Assembly (NCBI GenBank): GCA_032622095.1
Contig: CP136061.1
Coordinates: 128,352,754-128,416,753, forward strand
DNA length: 64,000 nucleotides
Source: Siphonodentalium dalli
Taxonomy: Eukaryota; Mollusca; Scaphopoda; Gadilida; Siphonodentaliidae
Direction: 5' to 3'
Of this stretch, positions 45,525-57,518 are shown piece by piece (the first letter of the stretch is position 1; each line of letters starts with the position of its first letter). The translations under genes were made by a program, and so were the position numbers. The notes under the pieces were generated by a model that did not search any database, was not told the DNA's origin, and saw only the letters and a list, made by a program, of their open reading frames with translations.

Positions 45525-46916
45525 CTGAAACCAAAACAAAAACAAAAACAATACAATGGACGTATACAGCGAGACGGCTTATGGAATCAGGGAGCTAAAT
45601 GTGTTCTAGAGTCGGGGAGCGAGTACACCGTGGAATGCTAAAGGTGAAGGTAACTGAAGAATGACCTTCACCTGATACATGCGACACTTTATTAAAGGAT
45701 GACATCGCGTTTATTTGATTTGTACATAATATCTAAATAATTTAAACTGGTGAATGAATGGGGGAATGGATTTTTGTGAGAGGGAAATTTATTTAACCAG
45801 CTGCTGTAGTCCTGGGTTTTTCCAGATCAAATTTGGCTGTGAGATAGCCCTGTCGTAGACTTGGGGATTTATTTTAAAAAGGAAACACATGACCTATGAT
45901 TTTTCTTGCATTTTCGTGATCAACTGGTGTCAATCTAGCTGGGTAAACATCACTGGTATGGCCTGCAGGCTTCAATTCAGTGAATTTGGTCGAAACGTTA
46001 ACACTGTCGCCTATGGGAAACCATTTAGTTCAGTGATTCCTTATGACCTCGATATAAGCGATAAAATGCGCGGTAACGGCTGAAGACACTGATTAGTTCG
46101 AATCGGGAAATAACCGATACGGAAATGTTTCGTTTTCTAATTCCACAGGGTTTATATATAAGGGGTGCACCCGCGTAAATAGAATTCCCCTCCCTATTAA
46201 ATATAGGTGTATGTTTTCAAAAAATTCCGAGTTCTCAGTTCAGATGTAGACAACGCATGTTGAGTGGCTCAGCTTGTTTGAATACCGATGATGTATTCCT
46301 GGCAAATAGAAGGTATCCGGTTTTGGCAATTAAGATCGTCATGAATGCACGAAGTTGTTCATAGAGTAACGATTTTCTACATGTACAGGTTTGATATTTT
46401 ACAAATAAATTAACTTTCTGCGCCGACTTTCTGCGCCGACGCTATTTAAAAACACTTCTTCGAATATTTCCGTTATTTCGTCAACAACTCTTCTTCAAAT
46501 AGCTCCGTTATTTCGTCAAAAACACTTCTTCTCATACAAATCACCGTTAGTTAGCAAATTAATATTATTTATAGAGTTATTGCCCTTCATATTAAATATG
46601 AAGCTAACATGCAGGATTAGCAAAACATGTCTTCATCTAGTGGACAATCCCAAGCTCGTGTGCCACGCGTGATTGGATTGTCCATTTATTAATGACCATT
46701 TTGGGTACCGATTGTCCATTTATAAGTGGACAATCCTTGAAGAATTGCCTGTTTATTTCACTTCTGTGCGAAATATTGAAAATATCTTGAAAATGGCTGT
46801 GACCATGGCAAGTATTTTTCAGAGCATATGAGGCCGGTATATCAATATTCCGTGGAATTTGGAAGCTCGAATGAGCCATGTCTGTTTAAACAATGTATTA
46901 CAAAGTTGAAATTATA

Positions 46917-47025
46917 CTTAACACAAATCGGCACCTATCGGGATTAGAATCAACTTTGTCATCGCGGGACGTCTTGTGTTGGCCTCATGTACAATGCACT
47001 TACCAACTGACCCACCGGGGAAGAC
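46917..47025 (-). repeat. possible tRNA-derived SINE head
   Basis: On the - strand, CCCCGGTGGGTCAGTTGGTA resembles an A-box region, and GTTGATTCTAATCCC about 55 nt later a B box. Related to 19340-19450. It lies in the last intron of gene 2. No tail seen. Confidence 0.35.
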
Positions 47026-47186
47026 CAACATATAACGATAATTATTGTCATATTTGCCAATATAATAATATAAAGTATCTATGGAAGGAGCTAGTCGTGA
47101 GTTTAATCCGCATGCAGCAAACATTAGCATCGATTTGACGACTCATTCTGCTCAACGAAAGTATATCAGTGGAAAAATAAACTCAC

Positions 47187-47338
47187 GTTCCGAAGACGAC
47201 TGCGTCTTCTAGGGATTCTGGAAGTGTTTTGTCTGTTGTTTCTGGTAATAAAAGCGACATGACTCCGGCAAATACCGACGCAGCTCCAAACACTATAAGT
47301 GGAAATGCATTACCCATATCACCTCCGATATCATCTCC
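47187..47338 (-). CDS. SLC22 gene 2 penultimate exon, TM12
   Basis: The 152-nt exon lies between TTTGACATGCAG and GTGAGT. It encodes [20 protein letters not shown], then [20 protein letters not shown] and [11 protein letters not shown]. It contains the TM12 helix and the LPET...LPE motif of SLC22 carriers. It is fully open and about two-thirds identical to the gene 1 exon at 11205-11356. Confidence 0.9.
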
Positions 47339-49598
47339 CTGCATGTCAAAGAAAGACAAACATTATATACATAACATAACTTAGATCACAATCCCATTGT
47401 TACAATCGTTCCCTGATTTTTGGTAAAGCACACCAATTCCCAAGAACGAATAGTTCAGTGATTATCCCATTGTTAGGCACACGCAACTCATAACAGACAA
47501 ATCGCACGGGCGCTTCAAAGTGGGGCCAGTCCGTGTTGTTTCGAACATATCCATTCACATTCAACGGCGATCAGTTCATGTTAATCACGTTGTTGGGCGT
47601 GGCTAACCGGCTATTGTGTCCAATCGCGCCCAGCGCACGGGTTGTGCGTCGTGGTCAAAACAAGCTCAACGGCACATTTGATTGCATTATGTGGGATCAA
47701 TTGTGCTCTAAGTCGGTCAGTGCACGCGAATAGTTCTTTACCAGAATAAATATCGTCTTCGACTCGATTGATTCTGGTAAAGAACAATTCTTGTGCTCTA
47801 ACCCTTACGTAATATATAGATCTAAATTTCAATGTGCTAGTTTATCGATAAACAACAACCATTCTGACGACATGCCTCGTAACAGGTAACTTGTTTTATG
47901 GAGCGTCGATAAAACGTAGATATTTTCAATGCCGCACTATCATAAAACAAATGTTAATTTGTGTTAATGGACGCTCGTAGTATGTGCATTAACTAGACAC
48001 TCTTTCTGTGCCTATATAGTTTTCATCTCATACCTGTGCGTCAACAAGAAACTAGAACCGTTATTCCTATACTTTCATTTCTGATGGGCTGGCATTTGGA
48101 TGATTTCGAAGTGTCTCATGCTGTACCCAGTGGTTGTCATTCTAACGAATAAAATCACGAAATGGCTTGGTTTGGGCCACATCAAGTTCAATCCCACAAT
48201 CTTCATATATGACGCAATGAATATAATTATCGGGTGCACTTATGGCAAAGTTCCGTTTTGAAGGAGGCCTCGATACAGATCGAAAGACTAATATTTTGAG
48301 GATTGTCCATGTTATAAAAGTATCTAAACGATGTGCTTATTATTTCCATTTTCCTGAAATTATGTAATTAACTTATCGGCTAAAAAAATTTGAAAAGCTT
48401 TTTAAAGTGCACTGAAACAAAGATAGTGTAGAAATTAATATTACTCTTAAATGGAGACTGTACACCAATTTCTATAAATTTCTGGTAATAACAACGATCT
48501 AATATCGATATGATATAGAAAAATAAAGTCATTTTAGTAGATGTCTTCTGAAAACGTTCATGTTAACAGGTTATAATAAATCCAAGTTAATAATTTTATA
48601 ATAATTTAATTTATGGCTCAAGCCATAAATTAAATTACGAATTTCGTTGTACAAGACGTAATCAAATTATTTGACTGAAAGTGGTTTAGAACTCGTGGCA
48701 CACATGATCGTGAAAAACATTATGTTGACACGGGGCGAGAACTCAAACCACTCACTTACTAGTGACTACACAATAACTTAAATGAATGTCTGGGACTAGC
48801 ATTTATTTGATACATTTACTTGAAAACTATACAAAATTTACTCGACGACGATAGTTTTATTTTCGCATTCCGGCTAATCTTCGTACTCAACAGACTTTTA
48901 AATAATGGAAATCGGGTTACATGTACCTTGTTCTACAAAGCAGATAATATAGGAACCAACAACAACATTTGAGTATACAGTACCCCTTTAATTCGACTCT
49001 TAAATTAGGAGTCTGATCCAATCCATATATGTGTAGAAACTCAATCGTAGTTCGTTCTCACCCCAGCACTTCAAATTCGTTGCGACGCGCAGTTGTTCTA
49101 CAATGGCGGCATAAACATACCTTAGTTTAAGTCAAATGACACGAAATTGAGTTCGGGTCGGGGAAAATGTGCTAAATACCCAAACTATAACATAATATGA
49201 GTACACATATTATGTACTTTTGCACATTACACAAATTGTATAGTCAACATTGTTAAGATCTAGGTCATGTCCTAATTAAGTTTAAAACAAAAAAATTTAA
49301 ATGCCGACTGTGTGATTGTGTGTGGGGGTGGACATGCACCAATAGGCCACGGGATAGGTTGCGGGAGCTTGTGGGGCAGCCAATTCATCATAATTATACT
49401 TCCATGGTGTAACCAAAGAAGTATATTGTTTTTTCTATTGCGGCCGTTTTCTGTTTAATTGGAAATACTCAGAAACTAATGTGAGGGGGACCGCAAAATC
49501 TCTAGCGAATGTAGGCATCTAAGGGATACTCAAAATGAAGGTATCGCGATTTCGGCCCAACATTATTTGACAGAGTGAAATAAAAAAAAATATGTTCC

Positions 49599-49632
<34 letters not shown>

Positions 49633-50374
49633 CTTAACCATTTTTCAACGCATTAATCTCTGAACGTATGAGGAGTAGCAAACTTAAATTTGGTACGTAT
49701 GTTGGGGCCAATGAGTTTTATGCATTAGACGTATAGCGGATATTGTCCGCGGTTTCTTTGCATAGTTATCTCCCTTTATCTGAAAAAAAAATCATTTTAC
49801 TATCTGGGAATTATGAGGAGCAGGGCATCCAAATGTGGACCATATGCACACCTCGATATGCCCTACTGACCACGGGCATCAAAACTTGAGTCCGCGTTTC
49901 CCTGCGGAGTTACCGCCCATAGATAGGCAAACACCATACACCAGGATATAAACTGAGGTGTTTTGGGGTTTTTTTCTTATAAGTCCAACGCTATTATTTT
50001 TTTATCGCATATTCCGAATGGGAAGAGTGATTCGGACCCGAATATACACTTAAACGTTTTATTTATCCCAGGCATTTTCGCTATACGAGGAACGGAAAAA
50101 TTGCACCTACTTTTCACGCAAAATTCAAACGGGCTAATTAAAGAACAAAGTAATGCCGTAGCAGTTACGTCGGCATACTGTAGGTACGACACCAAAGTTT
50201 GACCGCTATACCCTAAACGCAACCTGCCCAGCGGAGAATGCGAGTCGGGTGGGTTGAGACTTTTGGAAATTTCCACCGAAAATCGTAAAGGGGCAACATT
50301 CAAACATCGAGATAAAAACATTTTGACAAGTATTCACGCGCATCTAGAGTGCGATTTTCTAATTTTCAGATGGA
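47339..50374. other. presumed intron of gene 2, small repeats only
   Basis: No exon on either strand. It contains the duplicated-flank hairpin at 47701-47801, a perfect 36-bp palindrome-like hairpin at 48602-48637 (TAATTTAATTTATGGCT and complement), an (ATT)n tract at about 49598-49631 and possibly an old dispersed repeat at 49640-50330. Confidence 0.5.
47701..47801. repeat. small hairpin element with 11-bp flanking repeats
   Basis: TTGTGCTCTAA occurs at 47701-47711 and 47791-47801. Between them GAATAGTTCTTTACCAGAAT and ATTCTGGTAAAGAACAATTC form an inverted repeat. The 11-bp direct repeats look like a target-site duplication around a 79-bp insert. Confidence 0.6.
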
Positions 50375-50382
50375 ACGGTTGA

Positions 50383-50784
50383 TACAACAGTAAGGTTGCA
50401 AACTTAATTGAGGGATATAAAGGCATTCACTTTATACAAAACAGTTACATTTTCTCCGCAAATTCAAGCTTGTTTGTCGGAGATGGCATTCATTTTAATG
50501 CCAAAGGAAGAAAATATATTGTTAGAATGTTAAAGTCACACCTCAATCCATGTTTAGGAATGAAAAATTATGATGAGTATGACAGGCCGGAAGTTCTAAG
50601 TCAAAGATTCAACACAAATTCAAGGATTAATGACTATCCAAATGTTAACAACAACAATCTATCTACAAATAATATGTTTGATAATCATAATGGCAATAAT
50701 GTACACTCTGAATTTCTTGAATTTTTACATATGAAGAATTCAGGGAACATCAGAAACAAAAATCTTTCATATAGAGAATACTAA
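50383..50784 (+). pseudogene. LINE A ORF1 C-terminus, SGNH/esterase-like
   Basis: Open from 50383, reading NSKVANLIEGYKGIHFIQNS, then FVGDGIHFNAKGRKYIVRML near residues 29-48, then an Asn-rich tail. D-G-I-H-F-N...G is the block V Asp-x-x-His of SGNH/GDSL hydrolases, known as an esterase-like domain in ORF1 of CR1-group LINEs. The catalytic Ser and Gly-Asn blocks are upstream of the truncation and are absent. Confidence 0.7.
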
Positions 50785-51309
50785 TATTTATGTTTGTTCT
50801 CATGTATGGATACTGTAAGTTTTGATTCTGTGTACACATGATTTGTTAGATAATTAAAAGGCTCTCTAATGGTCTCAATGAATTAGAGGAATTTACATGC
50901 GTCTAATAAATGTGTTTGCATATAAACTAATTTCAAATTTAACTTTTCAAAATTGTCACATAACAAATGAAAACTAAAATATGATATCAAAGTTATAGAA
51001 ATTAATAATCAGACAATTTCAATATAGTTCAATATTCTCACTTGGACTTGCAAAAAACATTTTCATCTCAACTTGATTCTTATTTTTTTCAGATGCGACT
51101 GGCACATTTCATTATTCAATTTGCATCGTTACATTAGACTCATCAACACCATTAAGAACTTCACTGAGCCGGTAGTAAGTATATCCAATCACCTTTTTCC
51201 CCTTCTTCAGTTTAATACATCTTATTCATAAAGAATATTTATCTATGGTTTTTGAGTGAATACAACAATTGTCTCATGAGTGTATGGCTGTGTGGGGGTC
51301 ATTTTATTT

Positions 51310-51605
51310 TTTATTTTTTTATATATGTATATATGTGTATGTATATGTATACATATGTATATGTATGTATGTATGTTGGTATAAAAGTATGTATGTATGT
51401 GTGTGAGAGTGTGTATGTATGTATATGAAGGTATGTACGTATATATGTGGGTATAATAGTGGGTATGTATGTGTATGTTTGTGAGAGTATGTATGTATGT
51501 ATATGAAGGTATGTGTGTAAGTAGGTAATGGTGTATATGTGTGTGCATGTATATGGGTGTGTAATGTGTGGGTATATGTATGTATGTGTGTATGTATGTG
51601 TATAT
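51310..51605. repeat. (TATG/GTAT)n-rich microsatellite
   Basis: About 300 nt of TATG, TGTATG and GTGTG repeats. Both long - strand open frames over it encode only HTYIHTYI-type periodicity and are not genes. It lies between ORF1 and ORF2 of LINE A. Confidence 0.9.
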
Positions 51606-52396
51606 AGAGGATCTCAAATGAGTTACTGTTTTGTTCGGGATTTGTCAACCGAGCTCACTAGATAAATACAGAGTTTACAACCCCCACCCTCCAATCCCAC
51701 ACCATCATTCATGGTTCCATATAATCACTCACTTATACACAAAGCATTTAGTTCATGATCCATCATAAGATCACATTTGTTTTCAGAGCTTCAGCTTTAC
51801 TTTCAAAATCATTCAATCAGTCATATGCGAATGTTAAAGTATCCATACATGGGACAGAACAATACATTTACCTTTATTACTATTGCTCCATAGTTACGCA
51901 TTGTGTTATAAATTAGAATGTAGTATATGGTTTTTACTTCAGATCCAAATTACAACATAGTATGCATTTATCAGTTATTTGTGAAACACATATTTGTGAA
52001 GATTCTTTAATCATAATATATATGAAACTGGCAGTATATACACATATCTAAAACAAAAGATAATAACTCATAATTTTTACTTCAAGAATTAAATGTACTG
52101 GAGTTGAGATATCAGATCTATGAAAGTCAAATAACTATTATAACATTACTTGATTCAGAATTATACTTGAAAATCTAAGTTATATTGGTTTATCTTTAAT
52201 GATAATACATTTAACGTTATTCATTTCAAGGCATCTCCCCACCGATATAATTTGGATGAAATATGATCACAATTGGTTATTGGAATGTTCATGGCTTAGG
52301 CAAGAAACTATCTGATAATAGTTTCATTTCAGTTTTTAAAAAATATGATGTAATTTGTCTGACAGAAACCATGTATAATGGGTCACCTGATAATAT

Positions 52397-55300
52397 ATAT
52401 ATATATTTTTTTTAAATTGTTTTTATTGGAATAAACAGACATCAATGAAGAATGTAAATACAGACAGGGTACATGTTATTATAAATAAAGTTACATTCTT
52501 CCAATTCTCTCACATCTTGCTCACTTCATTTACACGTCTTTCGTACGTCATATGCACTCCCAGTGACTTACATGTAAATAGGGATAAATCGAATAATGTG
52601 TTCATTTTATATAGTAATCCAGATTTTAAATCTTTTGAACTTTGTTCCTGTGTACGGCGCATCGGTACGACAACTAACTATAGACGGCGTTGTGGTATTG
52701 GGGCGATAATAGTATTTCTTGGGTATAGTAATTAAGTGAGTTTTTGAACTGGTGAAGAGAAAATGTTCAGGACAAGTTTATTTGTGTTGACTCGTGCGTA
52801 TATTTATGGCCTTTTCTAAAAGGAACCAGTTTTTCGAAAATTCTTGTTGTTTCGATTGGCATCGTGCGGTATACTTCTCACGTTGGTATCTATAATTCAA
52901 TTCTTTGAGGAAAACATTTAGCGATAAGTTAATTGGCTTGTTGGTCCTATAAATGTATTGTTTAATTAGAAGCCACAGCATGTTCGTTATAAAGTTCGGA
53001 TTCGTTGGTGATGAACCGAGAATCATTGTCATCTCTCTCTCTCTGTTAATTTTACCCCAATCGCTGAGTTCCTTAATGAATTTCTGAACGTGAACACAGT
53101 TCCAAAATATGTGGGAGATGTCTTCTGTCTCGCTTTTACATCTATCGCATTTATCATCTTCTCGTAGATTGGACATTTTAAGAAACTTATTAGTTGATAA
53201 TATTCGTGAGTTTATTCGGAATTGTAGCCATTGTAGCTTTGTGTCAGGCGTCGTGAGAAAGGGTAGTTTATCTAGTTTACACCATTGAATTGTGTTGTCA
53301 GGAAAAAACGCTTGCCATTTTCTGTGTGCTACTGTAGTAGTTGGAATATCGATTAAGATGTTATAAAAGTCCTGTCCTCCTCGACTGTTTTAAAGCAGTT
53401 TAATGAAATTATTTGGTAAAAATGGGCTGCAAGTTCGAGTTATAGGCTGGTCAAGTTTTTTGTGAGTAGTTTTATTTGATGTTGAATGTTATTAAGAGTG
53501 ATGAAGTTTGTGCGTATGTTATAAATCTTTAGTAAATCGTCTCGTGTAAGAAAGCGGTCATTATCGTCCAGCATATCATTTAAAAATATAATCCCTTTTT
53601 CTCGCCAGGAGGTGAAATTTATTACTTTTCCGTACTGCTTTATGTTTGGGTTGTTATTCCATAACGTACATGCTGATATTTTGCGATTGTTTCTGTCTTT
53701 CTCTAGAAATTTTGTGAATGCCATCAGGACATCATGCCAAAAAGGATTGGTTAATTTTTTTGCCTGTTTTTCTATGTAGGAATAGTCATAAGTAAGGAAC
53801 ATAGGGTCATCGCGTAAAGGTATATCTGTTAAGGGGATCCATTTGGCACTTTTGGTTACGAGGCGCCTCACCCAAGTTATTTTCATGGACAGCATAAATT
53901 TGTTTACATCAACCATTTTTAATCCGCCGTTCTTATAATATCTTGACAAATAACTTTGCGTTTAACTCGATCACGCTTCGAGTTCCAGAGAAAATTAAAG
54001 AGCGTTGTGTCAAGATTTTTCATAAAAATATTACTGGGATTTGGTAGAGCTACAAAAAGGTGCGTTAATTTTGGGAGTATTAGTGATTTTATCACCGTTA
54101 TTCGACCAATGGGTGTAAGTAACCGGTGTTTCCATGTTGCTATCAAACGTTTGACTTCAGTAAGTTTTCTATCATAATTGATATCCATTTTGTCAAGGTT
54201 GGTGTCAAAGTATATTCCAAGGAGATTGAAAGTACTATCAAATTTTAGTCCAAGATCTGGGCATATAATATCCGTACGCTCCGTATAAGAGCCAATCCAC
54301 GACGCCTGACATTTGCTATTGTTAATTTTCAGGCCTGAATAATCTGCAAATGAGTTTAAAACAGTATATACTTCCTTGAGGCTTTCTTCGCTACCGTCCA
54401 AGATGAGAGTCGTGTCGTCTGCATACTGTGTAATTTTGTATTCTAAATTGCCGAGGTTGATACCTTTAATGCGGCCATTGGACTTAATCATAATAGCTAA
54501 GATTTCCGCGCATATCAAAAAAATATACGGCGAGACTGGGTCACCCTGTCGACAGCCACGATATAGTTTGAAACTCTGAGATATATGCCCATTTATTAAA
54601 ATAGATGAGTTGATATTCGTATAAAATATGAAAATCCACCTCTTCATGGCATCTCCAAAATTAAAAAAGTTAAGGCATTTATGTATAAATTTCCATGATA
54701 CTGAATCAAAAGCCTTTTCGAAGTCTAGGAGGAGCAGTAACCCGGGTTTACCAGCCAATTTCGTCTCGTGAATTAGGTCATAGATAAGTCTAGTATTATC
54801 CCCGATGTAGCGATTTTTTAAGAATCCCGTTTGATCATCACTTATTATATATGGTAGAACACGTTTTAATCTTTCAGCTATGCATGAAGAAGCTAATTTG
54901 TAAGATATATTCAACAGTGAAATTGGTCGCCAATTTTTCAAATGATGTCTTTCTTTATCCTTTTTGGGGATCAGAGTAATTAATCCTTGTTTCTGGGTGA
55001 TTGAGAGTTCCCCTGTATCATAAGCTTCATTGAGTGATTCACATAGAATTGGGCCTAAGTCAATCCAGAAAAATTTCCAAAACTCATATGGGTATCCATC
55101 TAGTCCGCTGCATTTATCATTTTGCGATCGCTTCAACGCACAAGTTAGTTCAATTAGAGTTATTGGTCCTTCTATACTGTTGGCAGTGTCGTGGGACAAT
55201 ATTGTATGGTCTTGTTCAAGAATAGTATGAATATCAAGATTGTTTATGTTTTTCGATGCATATAAATTTTCGTAAAAATGTCTAGCTTCTTGCATTATGT

Positions 55301-57518
55301 CTGATTGATTGTCAATGTTTTTACCAGTGGAGTCGGTAAGGTTGCATAGAGTTTTCGATATAGAATTGCGTTTTTCTAGATTGAGGAAATATTTTGTTGG
55401 TTTTTCACCTTGTTCAATCCATTTGGCTCTTGATCTTACCATTGCCCCCTTCGTGTCTTCTTTTCTTATTTCGTAAAGATCAGTGTCAATTTTTTGTATT
55501 TTATCTAGTAATTCGTCTTTATTTTTTGTATCTAAGTTATTGTTATCTATTTCAATTTCGAGCAATATTTTTGATCTATTCAGTTCATTTTCTTTCATCT
55601 GTCGTTCTTTCTTTCATTTCGACGCAAAATATAAAGTCTCGCCTCTAATATCTAGCAAAAGGGTGTCCAGAAATAAACGTTTACTTGTTTTACATGTAAC
55701 CTGTGGTTTATTCCATTCATCGGTATATATTTTATATCCGTATCTTGATTTATTATTCTCTATCGTAGATTTGACCAGTTCGGCATATTTGTCATCACGG
55801 AGTAAGGAGGTATTAAATTTCCAAAAGCCACGACCTCTGTCGATTGTACTTAGTTTAAGCGTAAGAGTTATTATCGAGTGATCTGAGCGGTATCCAGGTA
55901 CAATGTCGGTTCCTGCTCCAACTAGGCTGAGTATATCTTCAGATATCATAAAGAAATCTAACCTTGCCATTTGTACAGGGGACTTTTTTCGCCATGTATA
56001 GCGTTGTTTCTCCTTGTTATTGACCCTCCAAGCGTCTACCAAATCGAGCCTGTCGACAAGGTCGCCCACTGACAATTTAGCTCGTGGATTGTTGATATGT
56101 TTATAATTATAAGTATCCATCGATTGGTCCTGAACCATATTCCAATCGCCACATATTATTATTTGGGTGTTACCGACTTTAAGAATCTTATCCTTCAAAT
56201 TATTGTAGAACTCAGGGTTATCTTCGTTTGGGCCGTATATATTAGCTATAGTCATTCTAAGTTTTTCAACAGTTACGTCAATTATTATGTAATTTCCAGA
56301 GACATCTTTAATAGAGTTGTGTATTTCGAAGTCGAGATTTTGACTGAATAAAATGGCCACACCTCGTGACTGAGATGAAAAAGAAGCCAATTCTGTTTTA
56401 AACCCCCATTCAGATGATATGCATCTGTCCATTTCCTTTGTAAAGTGAGTGTCTTGTAAACAATAAATTGATGCATTGTGCGTTCGGAGATATCGGAATA
56501 CATCGCGGCGTTTTTCTGCACAATTCAAACCTCGGCAATTTGAAGACAGTATTTTTATAGACATGATAACTTACGAGTATGCAGACACCCGAAACGTCGA
56601 CACGGAACAAAGACAATGACATTAATTAATTCAGTCAATGAAGAACAATAATATATTGAGTCGCTGGAATAAAGGTCTACCATACAAATCATGCACACTG
56701 ATACACACACACACTGTATATAAAATAGAAACAAAACAAGTTTAATTGACTTCCGATGCGAAGTTACCATGACTGGGTCTCTGGGCGACCGCCCTCGTTC
56801 ACCATTAAAACAAAACGCTGAAATAATCGGTCCTAAATCCCACTTATGATACCCACATATCAAAACAAGTGTCGTTATTATGGTATGAAATAATTTTAGT
56901 GGGGAAAACCAATTGGATAAACATCATTATCCTTGAGCCATATAGAATAATTACCACTATGTTACAATCGATGTATAATTTCAGCCTAGAACTGCATTAA
57001 AATAACCATTCTAATATTCCTTTTACTCTGATTGTTGCAAAAGATACCAGTATCATTTGTACAAACCATCCGAAAGTACTTCGTGTAATGCCGTAAAATG
57101 GACATTTTCTTGCAGAAAAACAATTGATAGTCAATTGGAGCTGATAACCGTCTTTTGATATATTAACGCATACCAAACGTGATTATGTCGAATACTGTTG
57201 AGTTTTGCATGGACAGCTTATGAAACTGCATATTGTAGGGTAGTCCAAGTCTTCTCGTACTAAAACCGGCCAAGATATTGGGATGGAGGTGCCGGTCTTT
57301 AGTCCAAGCCCGCTTCTATACCAATCCCATCACACGAGTTACGCCCACGATCTGCGGCGGGAATCTGTGGTGTATTTTACTCGATTTACCTAATGAATCA
57401 ATACATGATGCTATATACATCGGAAAGAGAGACATCTTATGGTCATAATGGTGTATAATAATCTAACTTTCATGTTAAATTACGCATAGAATATTCCGGT
57501 TGATTGTCACCAACATCG
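52397..57518 (-). mobile_element. LINE B: L1-like element nested in LINE A
   Basis: Flanked by the direct repeat CTGATAATAT (52387-52396 and 57519-57528), the target-site duplication. The element's 3' end is at the left: on the - strand an AATAAA is followed by AAACAATTT, an A-run and (AT)n. It carries one ORF2 (56564 to about 52778). About 950 nt upstream of ORF2 show no ORF1, so it is a 5' UTR, an eroded ORF1 or the truncation point. The A-rich tail and RT signatures (ISLLNISYKLAS, GCRQGDPVSPYIF) fit the L1/Tx1 group. Confidence 0.9.
52778..56564 (-). pseudogene. LINE B ORF2 (L1-type EN-RT), disrupted
   Basis: The N-terminus MSIKILSSNCRGLN starts an APE endonuclease, with LQDTHF (Asp where most have Glu), NIYGPN, CGDWNMV, RLDFFMI and YRSDHS. 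An in-frame TGA at 55614-55616 separates it from the RT, which continues in the same frame: LITLIPKKDK, NWRPISLLNISYK, DQTGFLKNRYIGDN, LLLDFEKAFDSVSW, GCRQGDPVSPYIF and QYADDTTLIL (catalytic YADD). A frameshift near 53940 leads to 53949-53440. A second break between 53440 and 53180 precedes the C-terminal CDRCKSETEDISHIFWNC knuckle. Total length about 1,260 codons, as usual for L1 ORF2. Inactive but only lightly damaged. Confidence 0.9.

Larger units (their letters stand above)
45395..47338 (-). other. SLC22-family transporter gene 2 (last two exons)
   Basis: The 3' end of a second SLC22 transporter on the - strand: exon 47338-47187, a ~1.66-kb intron, then terminal exon 45524-45395. The codon split across the junction (AC + G, Thr) keeps the frame. 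It is convergent with gene 1, with about 33 kb between the stop codons. Exon length, phase and donor (GTGAGT) of the penultimate exon match gene 1, indicating a duplicated locus. No upstream exon (for example the SAELYPTVVRN exon) is found up to base 64000, so that intron would exceed 16 kb and contain three LINEs; alternatively the gene is truncated. Confidence 0.85.

Noticed and set aside
51243-51648. Two overlapping - strand frames rich in His, Thr, Tyr and Ile
   Set aside because: They are artefacts of a TATG/GTGTG microsatellite between the ORFs of LINE A.
52445-52735. 96-codon + strand frame
   Set aside because: It is antisense to the 3' UTR and end of LINE B and shows no homology.
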